Part shown: positions 17,599-27,285 of the stretch, piece by piece
Layout of the letters: every line of letters begins with the position of its first letter
Numbering within the stretch: position 1 is the stretch's first letter
Assembly: GCA_902536935.1 (NCBI GenBank)
Contig: CACAZM010000003.1
Span: forward strand, 1-64,000
Direction: 5' to 3'
DNA length: 64,000 bases
From: an uncultured Bacteroidota bacterium
GTDB taxonomy: Bacteria; Bacteroidota; Bacteroidia; Flavobacteriales; Flavobacteriaceae
The notes under the pieces: model-generated
Told to the model about the DNA's origin: nothing
The model's input: only the letters and a program-made list of their open reading frames with translations
Database searches by the model: none
Translations under genes and position numbers: made by a program

Positions 17599-18999
17599 AT
17601 GAAAGTCAAACAATCTATTAAGTTAGCTCTGACAGGGATTGCTGCGAAAGGCATGGCAGTTGGTCGAACATCTTCAGGGGTCGTTGTCTTTGTGAAAGAT
17701 GCTGTTCCGGGTGATATTGCCATGGTGTATCTCTACAAAAAAAGGAAAAGTTATTTTGAAGGAAGACTGGAGAAACTGATATCCCCAAGCCCAGATCGAA
17801 TGTCAGCCAAATGCAGTCATTTTGGAATCTGTGGGGGTTGCCAGTGGCAACATTTATCGTACTCTAGTCAGCTCGAACACAAGCAAGAAGAAGTCCATCA
17901 AAATTTTGTAAAAATCGGCTCATTCGATTTTCCTAAAATAAAAAAGATTATCCCGAGTAAGTCACAATTCAATTACCGAAATAAAATGGAGTATAGCTTC
18001 TCCAACAGTCGTTGGTTGACTAAAGCAGAGATTGAGTCCAGGGAAATCATAAACCGCAATGCCTTGGGCTTTCACAAACCGCGGATGTGGGACAAAATTG
18101 TTCACATTGAGGAATGTCACCTTCAGCAAGAACCAGGAAATGAAATTCGAAATTTTATTCATCAATATGCCCTAGACAATGAAATCACTTATTTTGATCT
18201 GAAACAGAAAACGGGCCAATTGCGAAGCATGATGATTCGTACGGCTACAACTGGACAAATCATGCTCGTCATTCAGTTTTTCGAAAATCAACCCGAACAG
18301 AGGGAGTCCTTGTTTGAAGCAATCCTTACCAATTTTGCACAAATCAGCTCTCTCCATTACATTATCAATCAGAAGGCAAACGATAGCATCTACGACCGAG
18401 ATGTGATTTTGCATGCTGGAAGTCCATTTATTGAAGAAGAAATGGAAGGGCTTCGCTTTCAGATTACACCCAAATCTTTTTATCAGACGAACTCGTTACA
18501 GGCCTATGAATTGTACAAAATTACGCGTGAATTTGCATGTCTTGTTGGAAATGAAATCGTTTATGACTTGTATACAGGTTTGGGAACCATCGCACAGTTT
18601 GTCGCTAAAGGAGCAAAACACGTAGTTGGCATCGAAGCCATCCCAGAAGCCATTACTGCTGCAAAAGAAAATGCAAAGAGTAACAAATTGTCCAACTTGA
18701 GTTTTATTTCTGGTGATATGAAAAAAGTGTTTACCGATGATTTTATCGCCACCCATGGAACACCAGATGTTGTGATTACAGACCCCCCTCGTGAAGGGAT
18801 GCACAAAGATGTTGTTCAGCAATTGATTGCAGTTCAACCACAGCGAATCGTTTATGTGAGTTGTAACTCCTCTACGCAGGCACGAGATTTAAATTTGTTA
18901 ACCGACCATTATGCAATTCAAAAAGTACAGCCAGTCGATATGTTTCCGCATACACAACACGTAGAAAATGTTGTACTTTTGGAGAGAATCCATGCGTAA
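17599..18999 (+). CDS. rlmD: 23S rRNA (uracil(1939)-C(5))-methyltransferase family protein
   Basis: The 466-residue protein has an N-terminal TRAM domain, the iron-sulfur Cys set CSHFGICGGCQWQH (about residues 73-86), a SAM-binding core (VYDLYTGLGTIAQF) and the catalytic VSCNSSTQARDL with the nucleophile Cys. It forms 5-methyluridine in 23S rRNA; in Bacteroidota the exact target uridine is not certain from sequence. The start follows a -7 promoter box. Its end overlaps the DUF6452 gene by 8 nt. Confidence 0.9.
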   Translation: MKVKQSIKLALTGIAAKGMAVGRTSSGVVVFVKDAVPGDIAMVYLYKKRKSYFEGRLEKLISPSPDRMSAKCSHFGICGGCQWQHLSYSSQLEHKQEEVHQNFVKIGSFDFPKIKKIIPSKSQFNYRNKMEYSFSNSRWLTKAEIESREIINRNALGFHKPRMWDKIVHIEECHLQQEPGNEIRNFIHQYALDNEITYFDLKQKTGQLRSMMIRTATTGQIMLVIQFFENQPEQRESLFEAILTNFAQISSLHYIINQKANDSIYDRDVILHAGSPFIEEEMEGLRFQITPKSFYQTNSLQAYELYKITREFACLVGNEIVYDLYTGLGTIAQFVAKGAKHVVGIEAIPEAITAAKENAKSNKLSNLSFISGDMKKVFTDDFIATHGTPDVVITDPPREGMHKDVVQQLIAVQPQRIVYVSCNSSTQARDLNLLTDHYAIQKVQPVDMFPHTQHVENVVLLERIHA

Positions 19000-19453
19000 A
19001 ATCTGGTTTTTCTTTTTGTTTCTTTTTCTCAACTCCAGTTGTGAGCCAGATGATGTGTGTAGTGAAGCAAATCCATCGACCCCACAACTTGTTTTTCGAT
19101 TCTACGATTCAAGTCAACCAAATGAATTTAAAACTATAGATACCTTACGAGTAATGGGCTTGAACGGAGTAGCCACTATTGAATTTATAAATACCGATTC
19201 GATTGCATTTCCTCTTCAAGTCAATGCGAGTAAAATAAATGCAGCCCTAACCATTTCTAATGGAGTCACAGATCGTATTGAAATTGATTACCTATCGAAA
19301 GATGTTTATTTGAGTCGAGCGTGTGGATTTCAAACCACATTTCAAATCCATACCATTGAAGTTGACCAGCCCATCAATTGGGTAAATTCAATTGAGATTG
19401 TTACAAATGAAGTCATCATAGACACTCTAGCCCATGTTAAAATCTATCATTAG
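18992..19453 (+). CDS. DUF6452 family lipoprotein
   Basis: The 153-residue protein has a lipoprotein-like signal (FLFLNSSCEPDD, Cys at residue 17) and a small beta-sandwich-like domain. It matches the DUF6452 family of Bacteroidota, function unknown. It starts within the rlmD 3' end, and the next gene starts within its own last 20 nt, so the three genes form one operon. An outer-membrane or periplasmic location is inferred. Confidence 0.75.
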   Translation: MRKIWFFFLFLFLNSSCEPDDVCSEANPSTPQLVFRFYDSSQPNEFKTIDTLRVMGLNGVATIEFINTDSIAFPLQVNASKINAALTISNGVTDRIEIDYLSKDVYLSRACGFQTTFQIHTIEVDQPINWVNSIEIVTNEVIIDTLAHVKIYH

Positions 19454-20120
19454 CGGTTTATTCCTTTTAATAGTTTGCTTTGGCCATGGCCAGGATAGCA
19501 TTCCCAAATACACCGAACGATATAGTCTTCGTTTTGGAATCGATATAAGCAAGCCCATTCGATCTGTAGTGGAAGATCGCTACAAGGGTCTCGAACTCAC
19601 CGCTGATTACCGATTAACACAAAAACTATATCTCGCAGGGGAAGCAGGAATGGAGGACAAGCGAGTGGTCAGTGAGTCTCTCGATTTTCAGACTTCAGGT
19701 GAATACCTCAAGCTAGGCTTAGATATCAATTTATTTAGAAATTGGCAAGGCATGGAAAATCAACTCCTGACAGGATTCCGGCTGGGTACAAGCACGTACA
19801 AACATCGACTCCATGGCTACGCAGTACGACAACTCAATCATTTCTGGCAAGAAGAGTTATACAAGCCATTAGATACCCCGGTAGACTACAACAATCTAAG
19901 CGCATTTTGGTTTCAACTTTTGATTGGTGTAAAATCTGAGCTACTAACCAATTTGTATTTAGGAATCAGTGTGCGGATGAATTACTTGATTAGCGACAAG
20001 GAGGTCGATAATTTTGACAACCTTTATGTTCCTGGTTTTCATCGCGTTTCAGACATTAGCCCTTGGGGTGCTGGACTAAACTATACCATTATGTACCAGT
20101 TTCCCCTTTACCGAAAATGA
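19434..20120 (+). CDS. DUF6048 family outer-membrane protein
   Basis: This 228-residue protein has an N-terminal signal (MLKSIISGLFLLIVCFGHG) and alternating amphipathic strands ending in an aromatic-rich C-terminus (YTIMYQFPLYRK), as in small outer-membrane beta barrels. It matches DUF6048. With the preceding DUF6452 lipoprotein it probably forms a two-component envelope unit; their link with rlmD is positional only. Confidence 0.75.
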   Translation: MLKSIISGLFLLIVCFGHGQDSIPKYTERYSLRFGIDISKPIRSVVEDRYKGLELTADYRLTQKLYLAGEAGMEDKRVVSESLDFQTSGEYLKLGLDINLFRNWQGMENQLLTGFRLGTSTYKHRLHGYAVRQLNHFWQEELYKPLDTPVDYNNLSAFWFQLLIGVKSELLTNLYLGISVRMNYLISDKEVDNFDNLYVPGFHRVSDISPWGAGLNYTIMYQFPLYRK

Positions 20121-20181
20121 GATGATACTCTTGCAACTTGTATAAAAGAGGTTGAACGGTTGCACACTAAAAAAAAATATC

Positions 20182-20189
20182 TAATTTTG
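20182..20189 (+). promoter_or_regulatory. Promoter -7 element of rplS
   Basis: TAATTTTG is an exact TAnnTTTG match, with a TTG at 20160-20162 about 19 nt upstream as the -33 element. It leaves a leader of about 60 nt before rplS. Confidence 0.6.
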
Positions 20190-20256
20190 CAGACCCTAGG
20201 TTCAACCGCTGGCGATGGTCGTGAATGTTGCTCTTAGTTATTTTTAGCTAAATATC

Positions 20257-20607
20257 ATGGAACACCTAGTTCAATATGTTCAAGACGAATTCGTCGAGAA
20301 GAAATCCTTTCCTTCGTTTCAAGCAGGTGATACCATCACCGTTTATTATGAAATTCGCGAAGGCGAAAAAGTAAGAACACAGTTTTTTAAGGGGGTTGTA
20401 ATCCAAATTAAAGGTACTGGTAGCACTAAAACCTTTACAATTCGTAAGATTTCTGGTACTGTAGGGGTTGAGCGTATTTTTCCTTTCAACCTACCAACCA
20501 TTCAAAAAATCGAGGTTAATAGTCGTGGTAAAGTACGTCGCTCTCGTATTTTTTACTTCCGTGAATTGCGTGGAAAGAAAGCGCGAATCAAGGAAAGAAA
20601 GAATTAA
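20257..20607 (+). CDS. rplS: 50S ribosomal protein L19
   Basis: The 116-residue protein has the L19 signature (FQAGDTITVYYEIREGEK near residue 20 and the IEVNSRGKVRRSRIFYFRELRGKKARIKE tail region). It sits at the 30S-50S interface. The gene is monocistronic, with a leader of about 60 nt after its promoter and an intrinsic terminator after its stop. The leader may carry autoregulation, but I see no defined structure. Confidence 0.96.
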   Translation: MEHLVQYVQDEFVEKKSFPSFQAGDTITVYYEIREGEKVRTQFFKGVVIQIKGTGSTKTFTIRKISGTVGVERIFPFNLPTIQKIEVNSRGKVRRSRIFYFRELRGKKARIKERKN

Positions 20608-20624
20608 CAATTCCCGTAATATCA

Positions 20625-20650
20625 AAAGCCTCCTTTTTAGGAGGTTTTTT
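20625..20650 (+). terminator. Intrinsic terminator of rplS
   Basis: GCCTCC (20628-20633) and GGAGGT (20640-20645) form a stem with a 6-nt loop, extended by A-T pairs, followed by a run of T. It lies 20 nt after the rplS stop. Confidence 0.85.
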
Positions 20651-20744
20651 TGTTGATTTACTTTTTTATCTAAGTTGTTAATTTGAATCGTTTAATGAAA
20701 ATGAATTCTAGTGTAAAGACCTATGTCTTTTGCCTGTCTCGTTG

Positions 20745-20752
20745 TATATTTG
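20745..20752 (+). promoter_or_regulatory. Promoter -7 element of icd
   Basis: TATATTTG matches TAnnTTTG and lies 20 nt before ATG 20773, supporting that start over the upstream ATG at 20695 and the open-frame start at 20683. Confidence 0.6.
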
Positions 20753-20772
20753 CGCCACTTAAAAACAAAATC

Positions 20773-21999
20773 ATGTCCAAAATTAAAGTTGCTAAGCCAG
20801 TCGTTGAGATCGACGGAGACGAAATGACAAGAATAATCTGGAAGTTTATCAAAGAACAATTGATTCTTCCCTATCTTGATATTGAGCTTCTATACTATGA
20901 TTTGGGACTTGAGAGTAGAGATGCAACAAATGATCAAATTACGATTGACGCTGCCAATGCAATTAACAAGCATAAAGTTGGCATTAAATGTGCCACAATT
21001 ACTCCAGATGAAAATCGTGTAGAAGAATTCCGCTTAAAAAAAATGTGGCGTTCCCCAAATGGAACAATTCGTAACATCGTAGGAGGAACTGTATTTCGCG
21101 AACCTATTATCATGAAAAATATTCCTCGTTATGTACAAGGTTGGACAAAGCCTATTTGTATTGGACGTCATGCTTTTGGGGATCAGTACAAAGCGACCGA
21201 TACTGTCATAGAGGGGAAAGGGAAACTAACCATGACTTTTACACCGGAAGATGGAAGCGAATCACAAAGTTGGGAAGTATATAATTTTCAAGAAGGGGGA
21301 GTCGCAATGAGCATGTACAATATCGACTCATCTATTTATGGATTTGCGCGTTCTTGTATGAATCGTGCTTTAAGTAAAGGATGGCCATTGTACTTAAGCA
21401 CTAAAAATACCATTATGAAAGCTTATGACGGTAGATTTAAAGACATTTTTGAAGAGGTTTATCAAAACGAATTCAAATCAAAATTTGAAAAAGCAAGTAT
21501 TTATTATGAGCATCGTTTAATTGATGATATGGTAGCTGCTGCAATGAAATGGAATGGTGGTTTTGTTTGGGCCTGTAAAAACTATGATGGAGATGTTCAA
21601 TCAGACACAGTAGCCCAAGGTTTTGGTTCCCTTGGCTTAATGACTTCTACACTAGTAACTCCAGATGGAGAAATCATGGAAGCAGAAGCAGCACATGGTA
21701 CAGTAACTAGACACTACCGCCTTCACCAAAGAGGAGAAGAAACTTCCACTAATCCAATCGCATCAATATTTGCATGGACGCGTGGACTTGCTCATCGTGC
21801 TAAACTTGACAATAATATTGAACTAAATAACTTTTGTGAGGCACTTGAAAGAGTTTGTATTGAAACTGTAGAGAGCGGCAAAATGACTAAAGATTTGGCA
21901 TTACTTATTCATGAAAAGAAGCTCAAAAGAGAGCACTATTTAAGCACCCAAGAATTTTTAGATGCTATTAAAGTTAATTTCGAAAAATCAATAGTATAA
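20773..21999 (+). CDS. icd: NADP-dependent isocitrate dehydrogenase, eukaryotic-type (dimeric)
   Basis: The 408-residue protein aligns by eye with the eukaryote-like NADP isocitrate dehydrogenases: [14 protein letters not shown] at residues 8-21, [20 protein letters not shown] in the substrate site, and [12 protein letters not shown] near residue 310. It oxidises isocitrate to 2-oxoglutarate and supplies NADPH to the cytosol. The start is chosen because a -7 box precedes it. It is monocistronic. An AT-rich inverted repeat (22012-22049) follows the stop. Confidence 0.93.
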   Translation: MSKIKVAKPVVEIDGDEMTRIIWKFIKEQLILPYLDIELLYYDLGLESRDATNDQITIDAANAINKHKVGIKCATITPDENRVEEFRLKKMWRSPNGTIRNIVGGTVFREPIIMKNIPRYVQGWTKPICIGRHAFGDQYKATDTVIEGKGKLTMTFTPEDGSESQSWEVYNFQEGGVAMSMYNIDSSIYGFARSCMNRALSKGWPLYLSTKNTIMKAYDGRFKDIFEEVYQNEFKSKFEKASIYYEHRLIDDMVAAAMKWNGGFVWACKNYDGDVQSDTVAQGFGSLGLMTSTLVTPDGEIMEAEAAHGTVTRHYRLHQRGEETSTNPIASIFAWTRGLAHRAKLDNNIELNNFCEALERVCIETVESGKMTKDLALLIHEKKLKREHYLSTQEFLDAIKVNFEKSIV

Positions 22000-22136
22000 C
22001 TAAATGATTTCATTCTAAATATATTTTATATAAAATTTTATTTTAGAATCAATTATTTGTTTTAAAATAAGTCATTCTTTGCGCTTGCAATGATGTCCAC
22101 ACAATTCTTACATTTAACATCATAATAATATTGGAT

Positions 22137-23003
22137 ATGGATATCACATCGATTATTGGACAAATATTTTTGCCAATTTCTTTGGCAATTATCATGTTTG
22201 GCATGGGACTTAGTCTGGTTACAGACGATTTTGTAAGACTCTTTGCCTATCCAAAAGCTGTACTGGTTGGTTTGTGCAATCAGCTCTTGTTTCTTCCACT
22301 CATCGGATTTGCGATTGTTGTGTTGTTTGATCTCAACCCAACAATGGCCATTGGGGTGATGATCCTTTCGTTATGCCCGGGTGGACCCACAAGTAATTTG
22401 ATAACACAAGTTTCGCGTGGAAATATTGGACTTTCAGTCACACTAACTGCCTTAGCGAGTCTCATTACTGTATTTACCATTCCAATTCTGTTGTCAAAAG
22501 CCATAGCATATTTTACTGGAGACATTGATGTTGTTATCCAACTTCCTATATTGGAAACCATGCTGCAGATTTTGGTGATTACCGTTATTCCGATCTCTAT
22601 CGGGATGATGATCCGTAAACGACGAGAAGCATTTGCGATTAGTATGGAAACGCCCATGCGAACTGCCTCCACTGTATTGTTTGTGATTATTTTTTTGATC
22701 ATCATCATTGCCAATAAAGACAATTTAACCCAGGCCATGAAAGAAGTTGGACTACCAACATTACTTCTCAACTTGTCAACAATGGGATTGGGATTTGTAA
22801 GCTCAAAATTTTTTGGCATCACTGGAAAAAGTCAGATATCAATAACCATTGAAAGTGGGATTCAAAATGGGACATTGGCGTTTGTCATTGCCACGACCAT
22901 TCTAAATAATTTTGAGATGGGACTGCCCACTGGTGCCTATTCAATTTGGATGTTTTTCACCGGTGGATTTCTCATGTGGCGATTGGGAAATAAAGGAGAT
23001 TGA
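22137..23003 (+). CDS. Bile acid:sodium symporter (SBF/BASS) family transporter
   Basis: This 288-residue membrane protein has about nine to ten hydrophobic segments and the SBF motif LSLCPGGPTSNLITQVSRGN (about residues 76-95), part of the crossover region that binds sodium and substrate in this fold. The substrate in marine bacteria is unknown and may be an organic anion. The ATG at 22137 is preferred over an in-frame TTG two codons earlier. It stands alone between icd and a TonB receptor. Confidence 0.82.
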   Translation: MDITSIIGQIFLPISLAIIMFGMGLSLVTDDFVRLFAYPKAVLVGLCNQLLFLPLIGFAIVVLFDLNPTMAIGVMILSLCPGGPTSNLITQVSRGNIGLSVTLTALASLITVFTIPILLSKAIAYFTGDIDVVIQLPILETMLQILVITVIPISIGMMIRKRREAFAISMETPMRTASTVLFVIIFLIIIIANKDNLTQAMKEVGLPTLLLNLSTMGLGFVSSKFFGITGKSQISITIESGIQNGTLAFVIATTILNNFEMGLPTGAYSIWMFFTGGFLMWRLGNKGD

Positions 23004-23029
23004 GCTTCTCAAAACATTTCATTAAATCG

Positions 23030-23037
23030 TATATTTG
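23030..23037 (+). promoter_or_regulatory. Promoter -7 element of the TonB receptor gene
   Basis: TATATTTG is an exact TAnnTTTG match ending 17 nt before the ATG at 23055. Confidence 0.6.
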
Positions 23038-23054
23038 CCAAAATTGCTATAGAA

Positions 23055-25403
23055 ATGCGCCGTATTGGTTGTGTAACACTACTCCTTTTTTGGTTTTATC
23101 TATTACCCGCACAAGACCGTGTAACCTTAAGTGGAGACGTTTCCGATTCATTTTCTAAAGAAACACTTCTTGGCGTTACCATATTAATCCCCGAACTTAA
23201 CACAGGAACGGTCACCAACAGCTATGGATTTTATTCGATCAGTGTACCTCCCGGAAACTACACGATTTTGGTACAATATCTTGGTTACCAATCGCTTCAA
23301 TTTCCTTTATCTCTAATTGAAAACATCAAACAAAATATTCTGCTCACTCCCGCAGCCGAAGAACTCGATGAAGTTGTTTTAATAGATGATACAGAAAGGG
23401 TGAACATCAAAAAACCCGAAATGAGTGTGAATCGACTCCTTTCAAAAACCGTTTTGCAAACACCTGCGGTTTTTGGGGAGCCAGATGTGCTCAAAACCAT
23501 ACAGTTGCTCCCTGGAGTAACCAGTGCAGGCGAAGGCGCATCTGGTTTTAATGTTCGTGGTGGTTCTGCCGACCAAAATCTAATCCTATTGGACGAAGCA
23601 ACCATTTACAATTCCTCTCACCTATTTGGTTTTTTCTCCGTATTTAACCCAGACGCAATTAAAGACTTACGACTCTTCAAAGGCGGAATTCCTGCCAAGT
23701 ATGGCGGTCGACTATCCTCCGTTTTGAACATCTATCAAAAGGAAGGGAACAAGGAGGAGTTTGAAGTGAATGGAGGGATTGGACTCGTAACCAGTCGTTT
23801 GCTTGCTGAAGGACCTCTAGGAGATGGGAGTTTTGTTATTGGTGGAAGAGTAACTTATGCACATCTTTTTCTCAAGTTAACCGATAACCCAAATAGTGCC
23901 TACTTCTATGATTTTAACACAAAAATGAGCTTTCCGATCAACGATCATAACAAGCTTTACCTATCTGGATACTTTGGCCGTGATGTGTTTAATGTTGATG
24001 AGAGTTTTGTCAATACCTATGGAAATGCCGTATTTAATTTCAGATGGAACCATTTATTTTCACCGCGCTTATTTTCAAATCTGTCCATTATTTACAGCGA
24101 TTACTATTACGGTTTATTACTTGATTTTGCCGGTTTTGATTGGAATTCTGGCATACAGAACCTCAACTTTAAATATGATTTCTCCTATTTTGCAAATGAC
24201 AAAACCAATCTTGAATTTGGCCTACAATCAACCTACTATACTTTTAACCCTGGCTTCATAGAGCCTGCTCGATTGGACTCTGGAATCAACACTGAACAGT
24301 TGCAAAAGAAGTATGCAACAGAGCACGCAGTTTATGCGGATATATCACACGAGATTTCTCCCTCTTTTTCTTTTCAATTTGGAATGCGTATCAATCATTT
24401 TGCAAGATTGTCACAAGACGGCTTGTTTACCTATACAAATGGGCAGTCAACACGGTTTAATACCGCATTGGGCATCTATGAAAAAGGGATTCCAACAGGT
24501 GAATACTCAGCTGACAGATCTTCTGCAACATACAGTCATATTGAACCGAGACTAACGCTGTCTTATGCCATGAAAAACAGCGCTTTAAAAGCGTCCTACA
24601 ATCGACTTAATCAATACCTCCATCTAATTTCAAACACTAGCTCTCCAACGCCTTTAGACGTCTGGGCACCCAGTGGGCCACACCTCAAACCTCAACAACT
24701 TGATCAGTGGGCAATCGGCTTTGTCACTGAAACTTCTAGTCAGCAGAGTATTGAGGTTGAGGCATTTTATAAAGATGTTAAAAACCGACTCGATTATATC
24801 GACGGTGCTGATTTAGTTGCCAACGATGCTGTCGAGCAAGTAACGCTCCCTGGAATTGTTCGTGCCTATGGTGCGGAGTTATTATTAAAAAAGTCATTGG
24901 GGGAATTGCAATACTGGCTGGCTTACACTTGGTCGAAGTCTGAACAAAAAACAGTGGGGTTGGGACTCAGCGACCCTGGAATTAATGACAGCAACTGGTA
25001 TCCAAATGCCTACGATAAGAGACACGATTTAAGCATCAACACAAGCTATCAACTCAACAACAAATGGAGTTTTAATGCCAACTTTTTATACCAAACTGGT
25101 CAGCCAACAACCTATCCTGTAGGGCAGTATGAATTTGGCGGTTTACGCGTGCCAAATTATGGAACACGCAACAGCAGTCGATTTGATGATTACCACCGCA
25201 TGGATCTATCAGCAACTCTGAAAAGACCTCCCAAAAAAGACCTACAAGGTAGTTGGATTTTTGGTATATATAATGTGTATAATCGTAAAAATGCTGCGAG
25301 TATTAACTTTAGGCAAAATCGGGAAACACAGGAAAATGAAGCTGTACGATTTTCCATTTTTGGAATTGTACCCTCTGTAATGTATAGAATAGATTGGTTA
25401 TGA
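23055..25403 (+). CDS. TonB-dependent outer-membrane receptor with carboxypeptidase-like N-terminal domain
   Basis: The 782-residue protein has a signal peptide (about 20 residues), a CarboxypepD_reg-like beta domain (about residues 24-110), a plug domain with FNVRGGSADQNLILLDEATIYN-type sequence near residue 165, and a C-terminal 22-strand-type barrel. It imports an unknown ligand across the outer membrane using TonB energy. Compared with SusC it is short, and the partner is a DUF4249 lipoprotein rather than SusD. The DUF4249 gene overlaps its end by 4 nt. Confidence 0.88.
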   Translation: MRRIGCVTLLLFWFYLLPAQDRVTLSGDVSDSFSKETLLGVTILIPELNTGTVTNSYGFYSISVPPGNYTILVQYLGYQSLQFPLSLIENIKQNILLTPAAEELDEVVLIDDTERVNIKKPEMSVNRLLSKTVLQTPAVFGEPDVLKTIQLLPGVTSAGEGASGFNVRGGSADQNLILLDEATIYNSSHLFGFFSVFNPDAIKDLRLFKGGIPAKYGGRLSSVLNIYQKEGNKEEFEVNGGIGLVTSRLLAEGPLGDGSFVIGGRVTYAHLFLKLTDNPNSAYFYDFNTKMSFPINDHNKLYLSGYFGRDVFNVDESFVNTYGNAVFNFRWNHLFSPRLFSNLSIIYSDYYYGLLLDFAGFDWNSGIQNLNFKYDFSYFANDKTNLEFGLQSTYYTFNPGFIEPARLDSGINTEQLQKKYATEHAVYADISHEISPSFSFQFGMRINHFARLSQDGLFTYTNGQSTRFNTALGIYEKGIPTGEYSADRSSATYSHIEPRLTLSYAMKNSALKASYNRLNQYLHLISNTSSPTPLDVWAPSGPHLKPQQLDQWAIGFVTETSSQQSIEVEAFYKDVKNRLDYIDGADLVANDAVEQVTLPGIVRAYGAELLLKKSLGELQYWLAYTWSKSEQKTVGLGLSDPGINDSNWYPNAYDKRHDLSINTSYQLNNKWSFNANFLYQTGQPTTYPVGQYEFGGLRVPNYGTRNSSRFDDYHRMDLSATLKRPPKKDLQGSWIFGIYNVYNRKNAASINFRQNRETQENEAVRFSIFGIVPSVMYRIDWL

Positions 25404-26188
25404 AAAAAATAATCTTTTTACTGACTATCCTGTGCATTTCGTGTGAAGATGTTGTCACCGTCGACCTTCCGAAAGCTATTGAACAAATCGTAATCGATGC
25501 GGAGCTTGGGCGTCCACAAGGAGGTGGAATGGCCACATTGCGCGTGCTTGTTACCAAAACAACTGACTTTTACAACTCCGAAATTCTCTCTGTTGATGAT
25601 GCCTCTGTATCCCTACAATATAACAATGAAGTCTGGACTGCCAATCATATTGAAGATGGTTTATATACAATGGATATTCCCGAAATCACGACTGACAAAC
25701 AATATCAATTGATTGTCGATGTTGATGGGGTGAGCTATACTGCCGAAGAAGAGTTGGTTCTGTCTGGTACTTTTGATAGCGCAATACAAGGAGATGGTCA
25801 ACTGTTTAGTGGCAATGAGACAGAAGTATTGATAACCCTCACGGATCTTCCTGGTCTAGGAAATTTTTATTTATTTGATTTTTCCGATAACAACCTCTTC
25901 GTGACAAGAGATCGATTTTATGATGGACAGCCATTTACGTTTTCTTTTTTCTATGACGATCTCTTTCCCAAAAATGATCAAGTCACCATCCGAATGGTTG
26001 GTATAGATGAAGCATTCTTTACCTACATGCAAATTTTGTTGAGCCATAGCGGTCAGAGCGACGGTGGTCCTTTTACTACTGCAACTTCAACGCTATTGGG
26101 AAATTTTGTGAGTTCAGAGCAAGAAATTGTTGCATTGGGTTATTTTAGAGTTGTGGAATACAGTTCACTTCCATTTACAGCCGAATAG
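25400..26188 (+). CDS. DUF4249 family lipoprotein, partner of TonB receptor
   Basis: The 262-residue product has a lipobox (TILCISC, Cys at residue 15) and a beta-sandwich-like N-terminal part followed by a second domain, as in DUF4249. Genes of this family typically follow FecA/CirA-like receptors in Bacteroidota, and the products are presumed surface lipoproteins that help ligand capture. ATG 25400 overlaps the receptor stop by 4 nt. The ligand is unknown; murQ follows 12 nt later but has its own promoter. Confidence 0.82.
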   Translation: MKKIIFLLTILCISCEDVVTVDLPKAIEQIVIDAELGRPQGGGMATLRVLVTKTTDFYNSEILSVDDASVSLQYNNEVWTANHIEDGLYTMDIPEITTDKQYQLIVDVDGVSYTAEEELVLSGTFDSAIQGDGQLFSGNETEVLITLTDLPGLGNFYLFDFSDNNLFVTRDRFYDGQPFTFSFFYDDLFPKNDQVTIRMVGIDEAFFTYMQILLSHSGQSDGGPFTTATSTLLGNFVSSEQEIVALGYFRVVEYSSLPFTAE

Positions 26189-26189
26189 T

Positions 26190-26197
26190 TACTTTTG
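26190..26197 (+). promoter_or_regulatory. Promoter -7 element of murQ
   Basis: TACTTTTG is an exact TAnnTTTG match immediately after the DUF4249 stop, and only 3 nt before ATG 26201. The transcript would be leaderless. Confidence 0.5.
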
Positions 26198-26200
26198 TGT

Positions 26201-27016
26201 ATGCGCTTCACAAAAATCACAGAAGCCGATTCCGATCACGACAAGCTCGAACAAATGAGCGTGGAACAACTCAGTCTTATCATAAATGAAGAAGACCAAA
26301 CTGTAGCAAATGCCGTCAAAAAAATACTCCCACAAATAAATTCATTTATCGATGCAACTTTACCTAAAATGCAGCAAGGGGGTCGGCTGATTTATATAGG
26401 AGCAGGCACGAGTGGGCGTATGGGTATTCTCGACGCTTCGGAATGCCCTCCTACTTTTGGAGTTTCACCAGAGCGCGTAATCGGATTAATTGCTGGTGGA
26501 GACGACGCAATTCGAACCGCCGCCGAAGGTGCGGAGGACGATCCGAATCAAGGATGGAAAGATTTGAAAAAACATCATATTTCGAGTTTAGATACAGTTG
26601 TTGGGATCGCCGCATCAGGGACAACTCCCTTTGTGCTCGGTAGCCTTCAAAAATGTAAATCCAAAGGAATTACCACTGCAAGTATCAGCTGTAACCCAGG
26701 AAGTCCAATTGCAGAACAAGCAGACTTTCCAATGGTTCCAGTGGTTGGACCTGAAGTGATCACAGGAAGTTCTCGCATGAAAGCTGGTACTGCTCAAAAA
26801 ATGATACTCAATACCATCTCAAGTATTTTAATGATCAAACTGGGTCACGTTAAAGGCAATCGTATGGTGGATATGCAGTTGTCCAATAAAAAGTTACAAC
26901 AAAGAGCTATCCGTATGGTTTGCGAATCAAGCTTAGTAAGTAAAGAAAAGGCGATTGAATTATTACGCATTCATGGCAGTGTTAGAAAGGTATTAAACCA
27001 TTTGAAAAATGAATAA
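26201..27016 (+). CDS. murQ: N-acetylmuramic acid 6-phosphate etherase
   Basis: The 271-residue SIS-domain protein has the MurQ signature YIGAGTSGRMGILDASECPP (about residues 64-83) and the EVITGSSRMKAGTAQK segment. It cleaves the lactyl ether of MurNAc-6-phosphate, giving GlcNAc-6-phosphate and lactate, in cytosolic cell-wall recycling. No AnmK or MurNAc transporter is adjacent. A small membrane-protein gene overlaps its 3' end by 8 nt. Confidence 0.93.
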   Translation: MRFTKITEADSDHDKLEQMSVEQLSLIINEEDQTVANAVKKILPQINSFIDATLPKMQQGGRLIYIGAGTSGRMGILDASECPPTFGVSPERVIGLIAGGDDAIRTAAEGAEDDPNQGWKDLKKHHISSLDTVVGIAASGTTPFVLGSLQKCKSKGITTASISCNPGSPIAEQADFPMVPVVGPEVITGSSRMKAGTAQKMILNTISSILMIKLGHVKGNRMVDMQLSNKKLQQRAIRMVCESSLVSKEKAIELLRIHGSVRKVLNHLKNE

Positions 27017-27227
27017 AGAACAAATTTTCAAGGGACTATCACGTCTTTTTATCGCAATCCTCTTTGCCTTTACTGGTCCGGTGATTTACACGTCAGCTGT
27101 TCGAAATGAACACCATCCTTTTTTTATTCCTGTTTTAGGCCTTGGATTGATTGCCTGTATCCTTGCCATTCTGTACGGATTTCGTGGGATAAAACTTCTA
27201 GTAAAGGGTTTCTTTAATGAAAACTAA
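27009..27227 (+). CDS. DUF6095 family small membrane protein
   Basis: This 72-residue protein has two hydrophobic helices (about residues 13-32 and 39-60) separated by a short polar loop. It matches DUF6095, a flavobacterial family found after murQ. The gene overlaps murQ by 8 nt, so the two are co-translated. Its function is unknown; an inner-membrane accessory role in amino-sugar recycling would be only a guess. Confidence 0.75.
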   Translation: MNKEQIFKGLSRLFIAILFAFTGPVIYTSAVRNEHHPFFIPVLGLGLIACILAILYGFRGIKLLVKGFFNEN

Positions 27228-27258
27228 GTTTACCCCTTGAAAGAGCCCCTAATCGTAT

Positions 27259-27266
27259 TATCTTTG
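27259..27266 (+). promoter_or_regulatory. Promoter -7 element of the thrS-infC-rpmI-rplT operon
   Basis: TATCTTTG is an exact TAnnTTTG match, with a TTG at 27237-27239 at 19-nt spacing as -33. It leaves about 19 nt before the thrS ATG, too short for a T-box. Confidence 0.65.
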
Positions 27267-27285
27267 TGGTTTTGATAAACAACTA

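Noticed and set aside
22012-22049. AT-rich inverted repeat ATTCTAAA/TTTAGAAT after icd as a terminator
   Set aside because: The stem is all but free of G-C pairs and lacks a convincing T tract; it could be a weak terminator but the evidence is too thin to list.
22280-22822. 180-codon open frame on the minus strand inside the SBF transporter gene
   Set aside because: It is antisense to a gene with clear family motifs, shows no recognisable protein pattern and has no promoter; it arises from the codon bias of hydrophobic residues.
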